From assembly GCA_017412705.1 (NCBI GenBank), contig JAFPWS010000045.1, forward strand, positions 1-64,000: a stretch of DNA of 64,000 nt, given 5' to 3'. The notes beneath the pieces were generated by a model. It was not told the DNA's origin. It did no database searches and saw only the letters and a program-made list of their open reading frames with translations. Below are positions 25,859-34,754 of the stretch, piece after piece; position 1 is the stretch's first letter; each line of letters opens with the position of its first letter. Made by a program: the position numbers and the translations under genes. The DNA is from Prevotella sp. (GTDB taxonomy: Bacteria; Bacteroidota; Bacteroidia; Bacteroidales; Bacteroidaceae).

Positions 25859-27961
25859 ATGAAAAAGATATTATATTCAACACTTTTCGCAGCAGGTATC
25901 CTCATGGCAGGTGCATCATGTAGCGATTATTTGGAGACTGACACGCTATCCAAAGCTGACGCAGCCTTTGTATTCTCCACCGACGAGACAGCTCGTGCAG
26001 CGCTCGAAGGCGCATACTCCTCTTGGACAGACGCAGGCCAGAACAAGGTCTTCGGCGACGGTCTCTTCTATGCTGCCGACGTAGCAGGCTCTGATATAGA
26101 ACGTCACCCTGAGAACTTCAGCAATCAGCCTGGACGCCACTATCCTGAAAGTTTCTATCAGAATGGTAATTACGCTGGCGAGTACACCCTGCTCAGCTAT
26201 CAGAAGGAGAACGACACCTATGCTGCCCTTTATGAAGTTATCAACAAGGCAGTTATCGTAGTCAACGCTATCCAGACCTCTGAGGGTTTCGACGAAATGT
26301 TAGGGGCTGGCGTAGCCTGCACCATGGGTCAGCTCTATGGCGAGGCTGTAGCACTGAAGGCCACTGCCTATCGTGAGCTCATCAAATATTTCGGCGACGT
26401 ACCCTACATCGGTGGCAAGACCACTGACCACGAGGGACTTGTAGGCCGCGACTCTATCTACGATGTCATCCTGGAAGAGCTGCAGCAGGCTGCTCCTGTG
26501 ATGTATCGTGTCGGTTCTATTCCCGGCATTTCAGGCAAGAACTACTTCTCTCGCACCTATGTCGAGGGTCTGATCGGACGTATCGCACTGGAGGCTGGCG
26601 GCTACCAGACCCGTCGTGGCGACATTGCCCGTGTTGACGGACTTGGCGAGACCATCACCTTCGAGAACTTAGGTTCAGAGAACAACGGTGCCACCTATGG
26701 CCGTCGTTCAGACTGGAAGGACTACTACGAGCTGGCTCGTACCTACTTCAAGGCCGTTATCGACAACCCCGGTTCCGCTACTTTCATTACGACCGACTCA
26801 CGCACACCGGCCAACCCCTATCAGGTGTTCTTCCAGCAGATGCATCAGGAAGGCGAGGCCTATGCTGACGAGAGTATCTACGAGTATGCCATAACACAGG
26901 GTGGTGGCAACGATGCCCGTCCCTACTCTTTCGGACGTCCTACCACTGGCGGTAGCAAAAACAACTACCCCTGCAAGAACTATGGCCAGGGCCGTATCAA
27001 CCCCGCCTTCTACTATGGCGTATTCGACCCTGCCGACATGCGTCGTGACGTTAGCTGTACAGTAACAGCCACCGCCGGTGCAACAGGAACGGAGATTCTG
27101 CTGCCCTTCAAGCCCGGTTCACAGGGTAAAGGCGGCGGTATCGCCTACAACAAGTGGGACGAGAACCGTCAGGAAAAGGTCTGGGTAGCCAACCAGCGTA
27201 AGTCAGGTATCAACGGTCCTTATATGCGTATGTCTGAAATCTATCTGGGTTACGCAGAGGCTTGTGCCGCTTTGGGCGACAATACCAGCGCACGCCAGTA
27301 TCTGGACATCATCCGCAACCGTGCCTTCGGCAGTGCCTCAGCTGCCAAGACCGAAGCCTTTATCGCCAAGGAAGGCTCTCTGCTGAATGCCATCATTCAG
27401 GAGCGCGGCTTCGAATTCGCCGGCGAGGGTGACCGTCGTTGGACACTGATTCGTACCGGTCTGATTGGTCCAAAGGTCAAGGAGATCAAGGAGCTGACCA
27501 AGAAGATGCTGGACGGTCTGTCAGCCAATGGCTATTATACTTTCGACAATGGCAACACCATCTCCGCATACGTTTGGACCAAGAGCGTAGACAACGGCAA
27601 GGGCAAGCGTCTCACCGAGCAATGCCCCGACGAGAGCGATCCTACACTCTTCCCCGGCTGGCGCGGTGTTAACAACGACTGGAGTGCCTATGGTCTGGTT
27701 CTTCCCGACAATTATGCCCCGAACCTGGCTATCAAGGGCTTGTTCGACAAGCTCAGCGACAGCGAGATTGCCGCACTGGAGGCCGACGGCTATACGAAGC
27801 AGAACTGGGGTGTAGACCTCGTGTCCAACTACGATGAGTACTACAAGTACCTCTTCCTGGACTACGACTACGTAAAGGCTCCTATCTACCTCTGGCCGTT
27901 CACTCCGAACGTCATGGCCAACGGTCACTTCACCAACGGCTACGGCTTCAAGCAGGAATAA
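25859..27961 (+). CDS. SusD/RagB-type surface lipoprotein 1
   Basis: Glycan-binding lid protein that works with the adjacent SusC. 700 residues, larger than the typical 500-650. Lipoprotein signal peptide with Cys in GASCSDYLETD near residue 21. The helical TPR-like SusD fold is indicated by ALEGAYSSW, YGEAVALKATAYRELIKYFGDVPYI and, near the C-terminal half, RMSEIYLGYAEACAALGD ... IIQERGFEFAGEGDRRWTLIR. An AAGGAG sequence precedes the start. The gene is 21 bases after SusC and ends before a strong terminator, so the pair forms its own transcription unit. Confidence 0.95.
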   Translation: MKKILYSTLFAAGILMAGASCSDYLETDTLSKADAAFVFSTDETARAALEGAYSSWTDAGQNKVFGDGLFYAADVAGSDIERHPENFSNQPGRHYPESFYQNGNYAGEYTLLSYQKENDTYAALYEVINKAVIVVNAIQTSEGFDEMLGAGVACTMGQLYGEAVALKATAYRELIKYFGDVPYIGGKTTDHEGLVGRDSIYDVILEELQQAAPVMYRVGSIPGISGKNYFSRTYVEGLIGRIALEAGGYQTRRGDIARVDGLGETITFENLGSENNGATYGRRSDWKDYYELARTYFKAVIDNPGSATFITTDSRTPANPYQVFFQQMHQEGEAYADESIYEYAITQGGGNDARPYSFGRPTTGGSKNNYPCKNYGQGRINPAFYYGVFDPADMRRDVSCTVTATAGATGTEILLPFKPGSQGKGGGIAYNKWDENRQEKVWVANQRKSGINGPYMRMSEIYLGYAEACAALGDNTSARQYLDIIRNRAFGSASAAKTEAFIAKEGSLLNAIIQERGFEFAGEGDRRWTLIRTGLIGPKVKEIKELTKKMLDGLSANGYYTFDNGNTISAYVWTKSVDNGKGKRLTEQCPDESDPTLFPGWRGVNNDWSAYGLVLPDNYAPNLAIKGLFDKLSDSEIAALEADGYTKQNWGVDLVSNYDEYYKYLFLDYDYVKAPIYLWPFTPNVMANGHFTNGYGFKQE

Positions 27962-27980
27962 TCACCACCCTACTCATACA

Positions 27981-28015
27981 AACAGCGGAGAGCCCCCACA
28001 CGGCCCTCCGCTGTT
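27981..28015 (+). terminator. terminator of SusC/SusD operon 1
   Basis: AACAGCGGAG (27981-27990) pairs perfectly with CTCCGCTGTT (28006-28015), followed by TGATTTT, 20 bp after the SusD stop codon. Confidence 0.85.
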
Positions 28016-28032
28016 TGATTTTCCACGAAAAG

Positions 28033-28064
28033 TTTGGGAAATTAGAAAATAGTACGTACCTTTG
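28033..28064 (+). promoter_or_regulatory. promoter of the HU-like gene
   Basis: TTTG (28033-28036), 20 bases, then TACCTTTG (28057-28064), a full consensus match, leaving a 56-base leader to 28121. Confidence 0.75.
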
Positions 28065-28120
28065 CAGCAGAGAAACAGAACGACTAACCCAAGAAGTAAT
28101 TACGAATCAATAAGCAGACT

Positions 28121-28750
28121 ATGGCGAAGAAGACAGGAGGGATGCCCTATATGGTCTATGCCTCACCGAAGAAAGGACAGGACGGGCGCAACATTGTTTA
28201 CGTCAGGCCGGAGGGCGGCCCGCGCATGAAGCTTAACACCGAGCAGATAGACGCCCTTTGCGCCAAGTACGGCGCCATGCGCTCCGGCGAGCTGCAGCTG
28301 GTGATGAAAGAGTTCATGCACTGGGCTGCCGAGTGGCTGGTCAAGGGCTACCGGGTGGAGACGCCCCTCGGCTCGTTTGCGCCGAAACTGCGCCTCAAGC
28401 GCGAGATTACCGACCCCGACGACGTGCAGGACTGTGACGTGGAACTCGACGGCATAGACTTCACCCCCGCCAAGCTCTGGGACGAGGAGCTACAGCACTG
28501 GAAGCACGACGGGTTCCGAAAGTCGGAACGCCTCTACAGCAGCGAGCCGCTGGCCGACATGGACAATTTGGAACAGATGCTGCACAGACTGCTTGAGCAG
28601 CGCGGCTACGTCACCGTCAACATCTTCAAGGCGAGCGCCAGCCTGACCTACCACTCCGCCAGAGAGCTGCTCAACAAGTGGTGTGAGGGCGAGAACCCCA
28701 AGCTGCAGAAGACTCGCATGGGAAACGCATACATCTATACGGAAATTTAA
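28121..28750 (+). CDS. HU-like DNA-binding protein with extra C-terminal domain
   Basis: Probable nucleoid-type DNA-binding protein of 209 residues. The first 120 or so residues fit the Bacteroidetes HU-like family (PYMVYASPKKGQDGRNIVYVRP; TEQIDALCAKYG; GYRVETPLGSFAPKLRLK). The last 65 residues (from about 145, NLEQMLHRLLEQRGYVTV) look like a separate small helical, winged-helix-like domain; that part is inferred from pattern only. It has its own promoter and sits between the two SusC/SusD units. Such genes are common and scattered in Prevotella, so its place here does not prove a role in pectin control. The following 450 bp hold a hairpin, a 22-bp repeat array and an operator-like palindrome. 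Confidence 0.8.
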   Translation: MAKKTGGMPYMVYASPKKGQDGRNIVYVRPEGGPRMKLNTEQIDALCAKYGAMRSGELQLVMKEFMHWAAEWLVKGYRVETPLGSFAPKLRLKREITDPDDVQDCDVELDGIDFTPAKLWDEELQHWKHDGFRKSERLYSSEPLADMDNLEQMLHRLLEQRGYVTVNIFKASASLTYHSARELLNKWCEGENPKLQKTRMGNAYIYTEI

Positions 28751-28811
28751 AAGAAGAGTTCCCCCCATTCCCCCCTATGTTCACACTGCCATCCCGCGAT
28801 GGCACGTCTGA

Positions 28812-28899
28812 TTTTGCCTACAGGCGCAACATCTTTTGCCTGCAGGTGAAAGAAGTTTTGCCTATAGGCGCAAGCTTTTTTGCCTATAGGCGAAAGGTC
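28812..28899. repeat. 22-bp period array of TTTTGCCTATAGGCG palindromes
   Basis: Four units start at 28812, 28834, 28856 and 28878, exactly 22 bp apart. Each has a conserved 15-base part (TTTTGCCTnnAGGCG, with one G-to-T/C-to-T type change in unit 2) containing the palindrome GCCTATAGGC, then seven variable bases (CAACATC, AAAGAAG, CAAGCTT, AAAGGTC). The period equals two helical turns, so every palindrome faces the same side of the DNA. Lies about 310 bp upstream of SusC 2. Confidence 0.9.
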
Positions 28900-29088
28900 G
28901 TCAGGCACCGACAAAGCACCACGAAGCAGGAAGGTAACAACTATTAAGGCCGGCTTGGAAGAACGACGACCTCGGTCCTACGGTCGGTCATGTCCAAGGA
29001 TTCGCCGGGGTCAGCGGCAACGACACAGAAGGTTGTCGTGCGCCGCAGCCACAAAACCGACGGTTACAGTGCCCGGTCTGTTAAAATG

Positions 29089-29102
29089 CGTAATCGATTA
29101 CG
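29089..29102. promoter_or_regulatory. palindromic operator candidate upstream of SusC 2
   Basis: CGTAATCGATTACG is a perfect 14-bp palindrome, 13/14 identical to the site at 18849-18862 before the methylesterase gene. It ends 20 bp before the TTG of the -33 region, a good place for a regulator to act. Confidence 0.55.
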
Positions 29103-29122
29103 AAAAAAAACTATAGCGATTC

Positions 29123-29153
29123 TTGGTAGTCTAAATAATTCTTTGTAACTTTG
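29123..29153 (+). promoter_or_regulatory. promoter of SusC/SusD operon 2
   Basis: TTG (29123-29125), 20 bases, then TAACTTTG (29146-29153). Leader of 50 bases to the ATG at 29204. Confidence 0.7.
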
Positions 29154-29203
29154 TCGGCAGATATGTATATATATTTTTGTTAAATTTTAAAAACTACTAA
29201 TTT

Positions 29204-32200
29204 ATGTCTGTTAAAATTAAGAGTATTTTCCGAACGACACTCCTATTGTGTCTGCTCTTGGTGTGCGGTCAGGCTATGGCCCAGACTACCGCTAAGGGTA
29301 CGGTTACGGACGCCACGGGAGAACCCGTCATCGGCGCGACCGTAGTTGAGAAGGGTAATGCCAAGAATGCAGCAGTGACTGACTTTGACGGTAACTTCAC
29401 GCTGAAGTTGCAGAAGTCGAAGACGGTGGTCATCAGCTACATCGGCATGGTAACCCAGGAAGTGACAGCCAGCGAAAACATGAAGGTCACGCTGCAAGAC
29501 GACAACGCCTCTCTGGAAGAAGTCGTAGTCGTCGGTTACACCAGCAAGGCTCGTAAGGACCTGACCGGTTCTGTCGGTTCTGTCAGCGGTGCCAAACTGG
29601 CTGTCGTGCCTGTGTCGTCAGCTGCCGAGGCTCTGACCGGTAAGATTGCCGGTGTGCAGGTTACGACTACCGACGGTCAGCCTGGTGCCGACATCAACAT
29701 CCGCGTTCGTGGCGCAACGTCTGTTACTCAGTCCAGCGACCCGTTGTACATCGTCGACGGTTTCCAGGTGCCTAATATCAATGATATTCCTCCCTCGGAT
29801 ATCGCCAGCATCGACGTTTTGAAGGATGCCTCTCTGACCGCCATCTACGGTGCGAAGGGTGGTAACGGTGTAGTCATCGTGACCACAAAGAGCGCCCAGG
29901 CCGGAAAGGTGCAGGTGACCTTCAACGGCCGTCTGAGCGTATCGTCGCTGACCCGCTCGATGGATTTGATGAACACCGGCCAGTTCGTCGACCTGATGTA
30001 CGACCGTGCATCAAGTAATGGCGGCGGTGCCCGCGACAGCTGGCAGAAGGCTTTCCGCGGTGACTTCGGTAACCCGAAGGACAACGCCCTCTACTACTAC
30101 AAGGAAACCAACGACTGGCAGGACGAGATTCTGGGTAATCATCCTTGGAGCTACTCGGCCAACGTTGCTATCGGTGGCGGTAACGAGTCTACTCGTTTCA
30201 ACCTGTCGCTGACCCAGACCGAAGACAAGGGTATCATCCTCGGCTCGGGCGTTCGCCGTACCAACGTCAACTTCAAGTTGAACACCAAGATTACCAAGAA
30301 CCTGGAACTGACCTACAACCCCAAGTTCACCTTCCGTCGTGACGAGGGTGCCGGCGGTGCCAACGTGGGTTCTGGCGGTCTGGTCGACCGTGTGCTGCGC
30401 TATCAGCCCACAGCCGGTCTGCGCTCTTGGGGTAGCTACTCCATCATGGAGAATGCTGCCGATGCCGAGCGCTTCAACCTGACCAACCCGGTCACCGACA
30501 TCAACACCAACACGCAGAAGAAGCACAGCTACGCCATGAGCCAGCAATTCTCGCTGAAGTGGACGCCTATCAAGGGTCTCGTGCTCCGTTCTGAGGGCAA
30601 CTACAACATCACGTTCCGCGACACCCAGCGCTACTGGGGCTGGCTGACCTCTGAGGGTCAGAAGACCGTCCACCAGCAGATGCCGGTGGCCCGCCTGACC
30701 AACCGCACCACCGAGTCGTACACCTGGACCAACACCGCCAGCTACGACATGACGCTGAAGGACATGCACAACCTCTCGTTCCTGCTGGGTCAGGAAATCT
30801 ACCACACCCAGTACAAGGAGAACCAGCAGGCTGCCCACCTGTTCGACACCGGCATTGATGCAGAGACAGCCATCAACAACATGGCCCTCGGACAGCCCTA
30901 CGCAGCCGACACCTACACGCTGCGTTCCACACCGAACCGCACTGCGTCGTTCTTCGGACAGGTTTCCTACAACTACGACCACAAGTATTTGCTCTCTGCT
31001 ACATTCCGTGCCGACGGCAGCTCGAAGTTCTCTCCCGGCCACCAGTGGGGCTACTTCCCCTCCGTATCAGGTGCATGGGTTGTCAACCGCGAGAAGTTCC
31101 TCAAGGACGTGAAGTGGCTCGACCAGCTGAAGATTCGCGCCGCCTTCGGTCTCGCCGGTAACAACAACATCAACGACGACCTCTGGCGCTTCCTCTATAC
31201 CTCTAACAACTCAGGAGGTCCGGAGTTCGCCTCCACCACAACATCCAACGGTGAGCTGTACTACAGCACGCCCAGCAACTATCCCAACCGTGAAATCAAG
31301 TGGGAGACCACCATCACCCGCAACATAGCAGCCGACATCTCGCTCTTCGGCGGTCGTCTGACCATCACGCCGGAGTTCTACTGGAACACCACCCGCGACC
31401 TGCTCTATCAGTCGCCCATCCCCAGCGTATCAGGTTACACCAAGCAGATGCAGAACATCGGTAAGGTGGCCAACAACGGTTGGGAGCTGACCATCAACGG
31501 TGACATCCTGCGCGGCAAGGACTATGTGCTGAGCGCCAACCTCACCCTCGGTCACAACAAGATGACCATCAAGGCCCTGAACGCCACCGACACCCGCATC
31601 TACAACTACGCCAGTGCCTGGAAGTCGGCTGACGAGAACGACTACCTGCTTGAGGTGGGCGGCGAGCTCGGTCTGATGTACGGTTACGTCTATGACGGCC
31701 TCTACACATGGGACGAGTTCCTCTATCCTACCACTTCAACCTATGCAGCTACGCCTAAGGGTAAGGGTACTGTCAACGGCATCATTGTCGGCGGTACCAT
31801 CACCGACGGCTACGAGGGCAACTCGGGTAACGGTGTGCTGGGCACATCTCACTCCAGCTACTCCACCATGCCCGGCAAGATTAAGATCAAGGACCTGAAC
31901 GGCGACGGCCAGATTGACGCCAACGACAAGACCGTCATCGGTCGTACCACTCCTAAGTGGCAGGGCGGTTTCGGCATCAGCGGCCAGTGGAAGGACTTCG
32001 ACTTCGTGGCCAACTTCACCTACATGCTCGACTTCGACGTGTACAACGCTACGGCATACGCACTGTCGAGCACCAGCAGCAGCCAGAACACCTTCACCAA
32101 CGTCTATGCCAAGTTTGCCGACGGCCGCTGGCGCTACTCAGCTCCCGACGGATTCACCGACCTGAGCGGACACAACATCACCGGTGAGTCGCTCTACAAG

Positions 32201-32554
32201 AACGGCAACCTGGACGGCATGCCCGGCCTGTACAAGACCATGAACGCCAACGCCCGCATGTGGAACCCTGCCGACCTGGTGACCAACATCATGCTCGATG
32301 CCTTTGTCGAGGACGGCTCGTTCATCCGTTGCTCGGACGTGACGCTCGGCTACACCCTGCCGAAGAGCATCACCAGTAAGATATACTTAAATAAGGTACG
32401 CGCATACGTGTCTATATCCAACCTCTTCATCCTGACCAAATATTCCGGTTACGACCCCGAGGTTGACGTACAGTCCGGTCTGACTCCTTCTATGGACTAC
32501 AACCGCTATCCCCGTGCACGCACCTTCTCTTTCGGTGTCAACGTAACATTCTAA
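29204..32554 (+). CDS. SusC/RagA-type TonB-linked outer membrane transporter 2
   Basis: Second SusC-like importer, 1116 residues. Signal peptide (about 1-27, ending CGQAMAQ), carboxypeptidase-regulatory-like domain (about 28-105, GTVTDATGEPVIGATVV), TonB box plus plug (EVVVVGYTSKARKDLTGSVG; IRVRGATSVTQSSDPLYIVDGF; DASLTAIYGAKGGNGVVIVTT), barrel to the final YPRARTFSFGVNVTF. Related to transporter 1 but clearly not a recent copy. It heads an operon with SusD 2 and two lipoprotein genes, ending at the terminator at 37664. The operator-like palindrome and the 22-bp array are upstream. Probably takes up a different pectic fragment from pair 1. Confidence 0.95.
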   Translation: MSVKIKSIFRTTLLLCLLLVCGQAMAQTTAKGTVTDATGEPVIGATVVEKGNAKNAAVTDFDGNFTLKLQKSKTVVISYIGMVTQEVTASENMKVTLQDDNASLEEVVVVGYTSKARKDLTGSVGSVSGAKLAVVPVSSAAEALTGKIAGVQVTTTDGQPGADINIRVRGATSVTQSSDPLYIVDGFQVPNINDIPPSDIASIDVLKDASLTAIYGAKGGNGVVIVTTKSAQAGKVQVTFNGRLSVSSLTRSMDLMNTGQFVDLMYDRASSNGGGARDSWQKAFRGDFGNPKDNALYYYKETNDWQDEILGNHPWSYSANVAIGGGNESTRFNLSLTQTEDKGIILGSGVRRTNVNFKLNTKITKNLELTYNPKFTFRRDEGAGGANVGSGGLVDRVLRYQPTAGLRSWGSYSIMENAADAERFNLTNPVTDINTNTQKKHSYAMSQQFSLKWTPIKGLVLRSEGNYNITFRDTQRYWGWLTSEGQKTVHQQMPVARLTNRTTESYTWTNTASYDMTLKDMHNLSFLLGQEIYHTQYKENQQAAHLFDTGIDAETAINNMALGQPYAADTYTLRSTPNRTASFFGQVSYNYDHKYLLSATFRADGSSKFSPGHQWGYFPSVSGAWVVNREKFLKDVKWLDQLKIRAAFGLAGNNNINDDLWRFLYTSNNSGGPEFASTTTSNGELYYSTPSNYPNREIKWETTITRNIAADISLFGGRLTITPEFYWNTTRDLLYQSPIPSVSGYTKQMQNIGKVANNGWELTINGDILRGKDYVLSANLTLGHNKMTIKALNATDTRIYNYASAWKSADENDYLLEVGGELGLMYGYVYDGLYTWDEFLYPTTSTYAATPKGKGTVNGIIVGGTITDGYEGNSGNGVLGTSHSSYSTMPGKIKIKDLNGDGQIDANDKTVIGRTTPKWQGGFGISGQWKDFDFVANFTYMLDFDVYNATAYALSSTSSSQNTFTNVYAKFADGRWRYSAPDGFTDLSGHNITGESLYKNGNLDGMPGLYKTMNANARMWNPADLVTNIMLDAFVEDGSFIRCSDVTLGYTLPKSITSKIYLNKVRAYVSISNLFILTKYSGYDPEVDVQSGLTPSMDYNRYPRARTFSFGVNVTF

Positions 32555-32582
32555 AGGACAAACTAAAGAAACAGAAAGCAAT

Positions 32583-34712
32583 ATGAAACTTAACAAGATA
32601 TTTATCAGTGGACTGGCCATGCTGGCGTTGACATCGTGCAACGACTACTTAGAGGTAGATCCTGCAACCAACGTAGCAAGCACCGATTTGGTGTTTGGTT
32701 CGGAGGGCGAGACACGCACGGCCCTGTATGGCGTCTATGCAAAGGTTTGCTCTGACAACCTGTTCGGCGGCAGACTTTACAACGATTTCCAGCTGAACAG
32801 CGACGTTGACTTCTATGCCAACGCCAACGAAGCCGCTGCCGGCAACCAGCCACGCCGCTTCGACGTACGCTCTGACGCCAACAACGTGGAGACGCTCTGG
32901 AACAACCTCTATTCAGCTGTCGAGACAGCCAACGAGTTCATCTACAACCTGCAGAACAGCAGCATCTACGCAGAGGAAACGGAAGACGGCGCTTTAGAGG
33001 GTGCCGACGGAACCATCACCACCATTCAGGTGCCCAAGGTCACCGACCTGACCCAGATGATGGGCGAGGCCAAGGTGATGCGTGCCATGTTCTATCACGA
33101 GCTGCTGAGCTACTGGGGCGACATCCCCTTCACCTTGCAGTCAACCTACGAGACCGACAATCTGGTTCCTCCTGTTACACCTCGTCAAGAGGTCAGCGAC
33201 GCGCTGATTGGAGACCTGGTATACGCTGCCGAATACATGTATTCGGACCAGGAGAACAAGGTGTCGGCTCCTGAACGCATCACGAAGGAGGCAGCCTACG
33301 CCATGATAGCCCGTCTGGCCCTGCAGGCTGGCGGCTACTCGCTGAACCACGATGCCAACAATACGACCCAGTACTACATGTCTCGTCCGAGCAACTATCA
33401 AGAGTACTATAAGATTGCCCGCGAATACACCAAGAGGGTTATCGATGCCGGCGGCCACACGCTGACCAAGAGCTATCGTAATGTCTTTGTTGACGAGTGT
33501 AACTTTGTGGTAGCCACCGGCGACGACCCCATCTTCGAGATTCCCTTTGCCAGGGAGACCAACAGCAACTGGGGTTATGCACAGGGTCCCACCAGTGGTG
33601 TAGACACTGGCGATGCCACCGACTACTCGAACTCTGCTTGGGGTGCTACCAGTGGTGGTGTCCGCACGACAGCGTTCTACCGCTACGCGTTCGACGAGGA
33701 CGACCTGCGCCGCGACTACATCAACGGCCTGTGGTACTACTCCAGCCAGGGTCTGCCCACCATGCGCCTGGACTATGCCATGCACAACAACAAGTGGTCC
33801 AAGCTGTGGAACACCAATGGTCTGGGCAAGACTACCACCGGTGCTACGGGCATCAACTTCGCCTACATCCGCTATGCCGACGTGCTGCTGATGTTTGCCG
33901 AGGCTGAGAACGAGCTCAATGGTCCTACCGCCGATGCCCAGCAGGCTCTGGAGACCGTACGCGCCCGTGCCTTTGGCAGCAACTCCGCCAAAGTCACCGA
34001 ATACAAGAAAGGCAGCAAGGAAGACTTCCTGAAGGCTGTGCTCGACGAGCGCATGCTGGAGTTTGCCGGCGAGAACATGCGCTGGAAGGACCTGGTTCGC
34101 AACAACTTGTATGCCGAGAAGGTCTTCTTCACCTTCCTCACCTACTACGCTGTGGCTGAGAACATGGCCGGTTCGTCATCCTACCTCGACATGGTGGAAG
34201 AGTACACGGGAATCCCTTATAGCGAGACCTTTGTAACAACCATGTACTCTATGCTGGTCAAGAACTATAACGACCCCAACTTCCCCAACACAGGTGTCTA
34301 TATGTTCTACGTGGTGAACCCCTACAAGCCCATCCAGAACCCGACAGGCTCAACACCTGCAAAGTACATCTCCGACAACGAGCTTGACCTGGAGCCTGTA
34401 TCTGCACGCACCATCACCGGACTGACCACCGACAACAACTCCATTGCATGGACTACTACAGAGCCTGCATGGTCGAACGACGACGGTACGCCCAAGAACC
34501 AGATACTTTTCTCTCTCTATGGCTATATCCGTACGAACCAGGCTGACAACATTGTAGTGGTAAGAGACGGTACTGCCCAGCAGTTCGACGTCGACCCCAA
34601 CAATGCCGAGGCCAACATCAGCCGTCTGCCTGCAGTACGCTATCTGCTGCCCATTCCGCAGGAGGCTATTGCCCGTTCAGGCGGTGTCTATAAGAACTAC
34701 TATGGATATTAA
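32583..34712 (+). CDS. SusD/RagB-type surface lipoprotein 2
   Basis: Partner of SusC 2, 709 residues. Lipoprotein signal with Cys19 in ALTSCNDYLEVDP. SusD features: RTALYGVYAKV, VMRAMFYHELLSYWGDIPF, FAYIRYADVLLMFAEAENELNGPT, and AVLDERMLEFAGENMRWKDLVRNNLY. The segment from about 560 to 690 is longer than in the average SusD. It follows SusC after 28 bases and precedes the DUF5123-type lipoprotein by 42 bases. Confidence 0.95.
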   Translation: MKLNKIFISGLAMLALTSCNDYLEVDPATNVASTDLVFGSEGETRTALYGVYAKVCSDNLFGGRLYNDFQLNSDVDFYANANEAAAGNQPRRFDVRSDANNVETLWNNLYSAVETANEFIYNLQNSSIYAEETEDGALEGADGTITTIQVPKVTDLTQMMGEAKVMRAMFYHELLSYWGDIPFTLQSTYETDNLVPPVTPRQEVSDALIGDLVYAAEYMYSDQENKVSAPERITKEAAYAMIARLALQAGGYSLNHDANNTTQYYMSRPSNYQEYYKIAREYTKRVIDAGGHTLTKSYRNVFVDECNFVVATGDDPIFEIPFARETNSNWGYAQGPTSGVDTGDATDYSNSAWGATSGGVRTTAFYRYAFDEDDLRRDYINGLWYYSSQGLPTMRLDYAMHNNKWSKLWNTNGLGKTTTGATGINFAYIRYADVLLMFAEAENELNGPTADAQQALETVRARAFGSNSAKVTEYKKGSKEDFLKAVLDERMLEFAGENMRWKDLVRNNLYAEKVFFTFLTYYAVAENMAGSSSYLDMVEEYTGIPYSETFVTTMYSMLVKNYNDPNFPNTGVYMFYVVNPYKPIQNPTGSTPAKYISDNELDLEPVSARTITGLTTDNNSIAWTTTEPAWSNDDGTPKNQILFSLYGYIRTNQADNIVVVRDGTAQQFDVDPNNAEANISRLPAVRYLLPIPQEAIARSGGVYKNYYGY

Positions 34713-34754
34713 TCAGTAAACAGAGACCTATTTTATTCAGAAAGAATTAAGAAT

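Larger units (their letters stand above)
28751..29203. other. intergenic region between the HU-like gene and SusC 2
   Basis: This 453-bp gap contains a short hairpin (28787-28804, TGCCATC/GATGGCA, possible weak terminator), the four-unit 22-bp array, about 190 bp of unassigned GC-rich sequence (28900-29088) with no convincing gene, a perfect palindrome at 29089-29102, and the SusC promoter. A 78-codon open frame at 28880-29116 has arginine-rich, low-information sequence and is not called. Confidence 0.7.

Noticed and set aside
28812-28899. CRISPR array
   Set aside because: The conserved part is only 15 bp and the spacers 7 bp, and there are no cas genes; far below CRISPR dimensions.
28880-29116. 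78-residue plus-strand protein
   Set aside because: Arginine-rich, low information, begins inside the repeat array.
30011-31042. 343-codon open frame on the minus strand
   Set aside because: Antisense to SusC 2.
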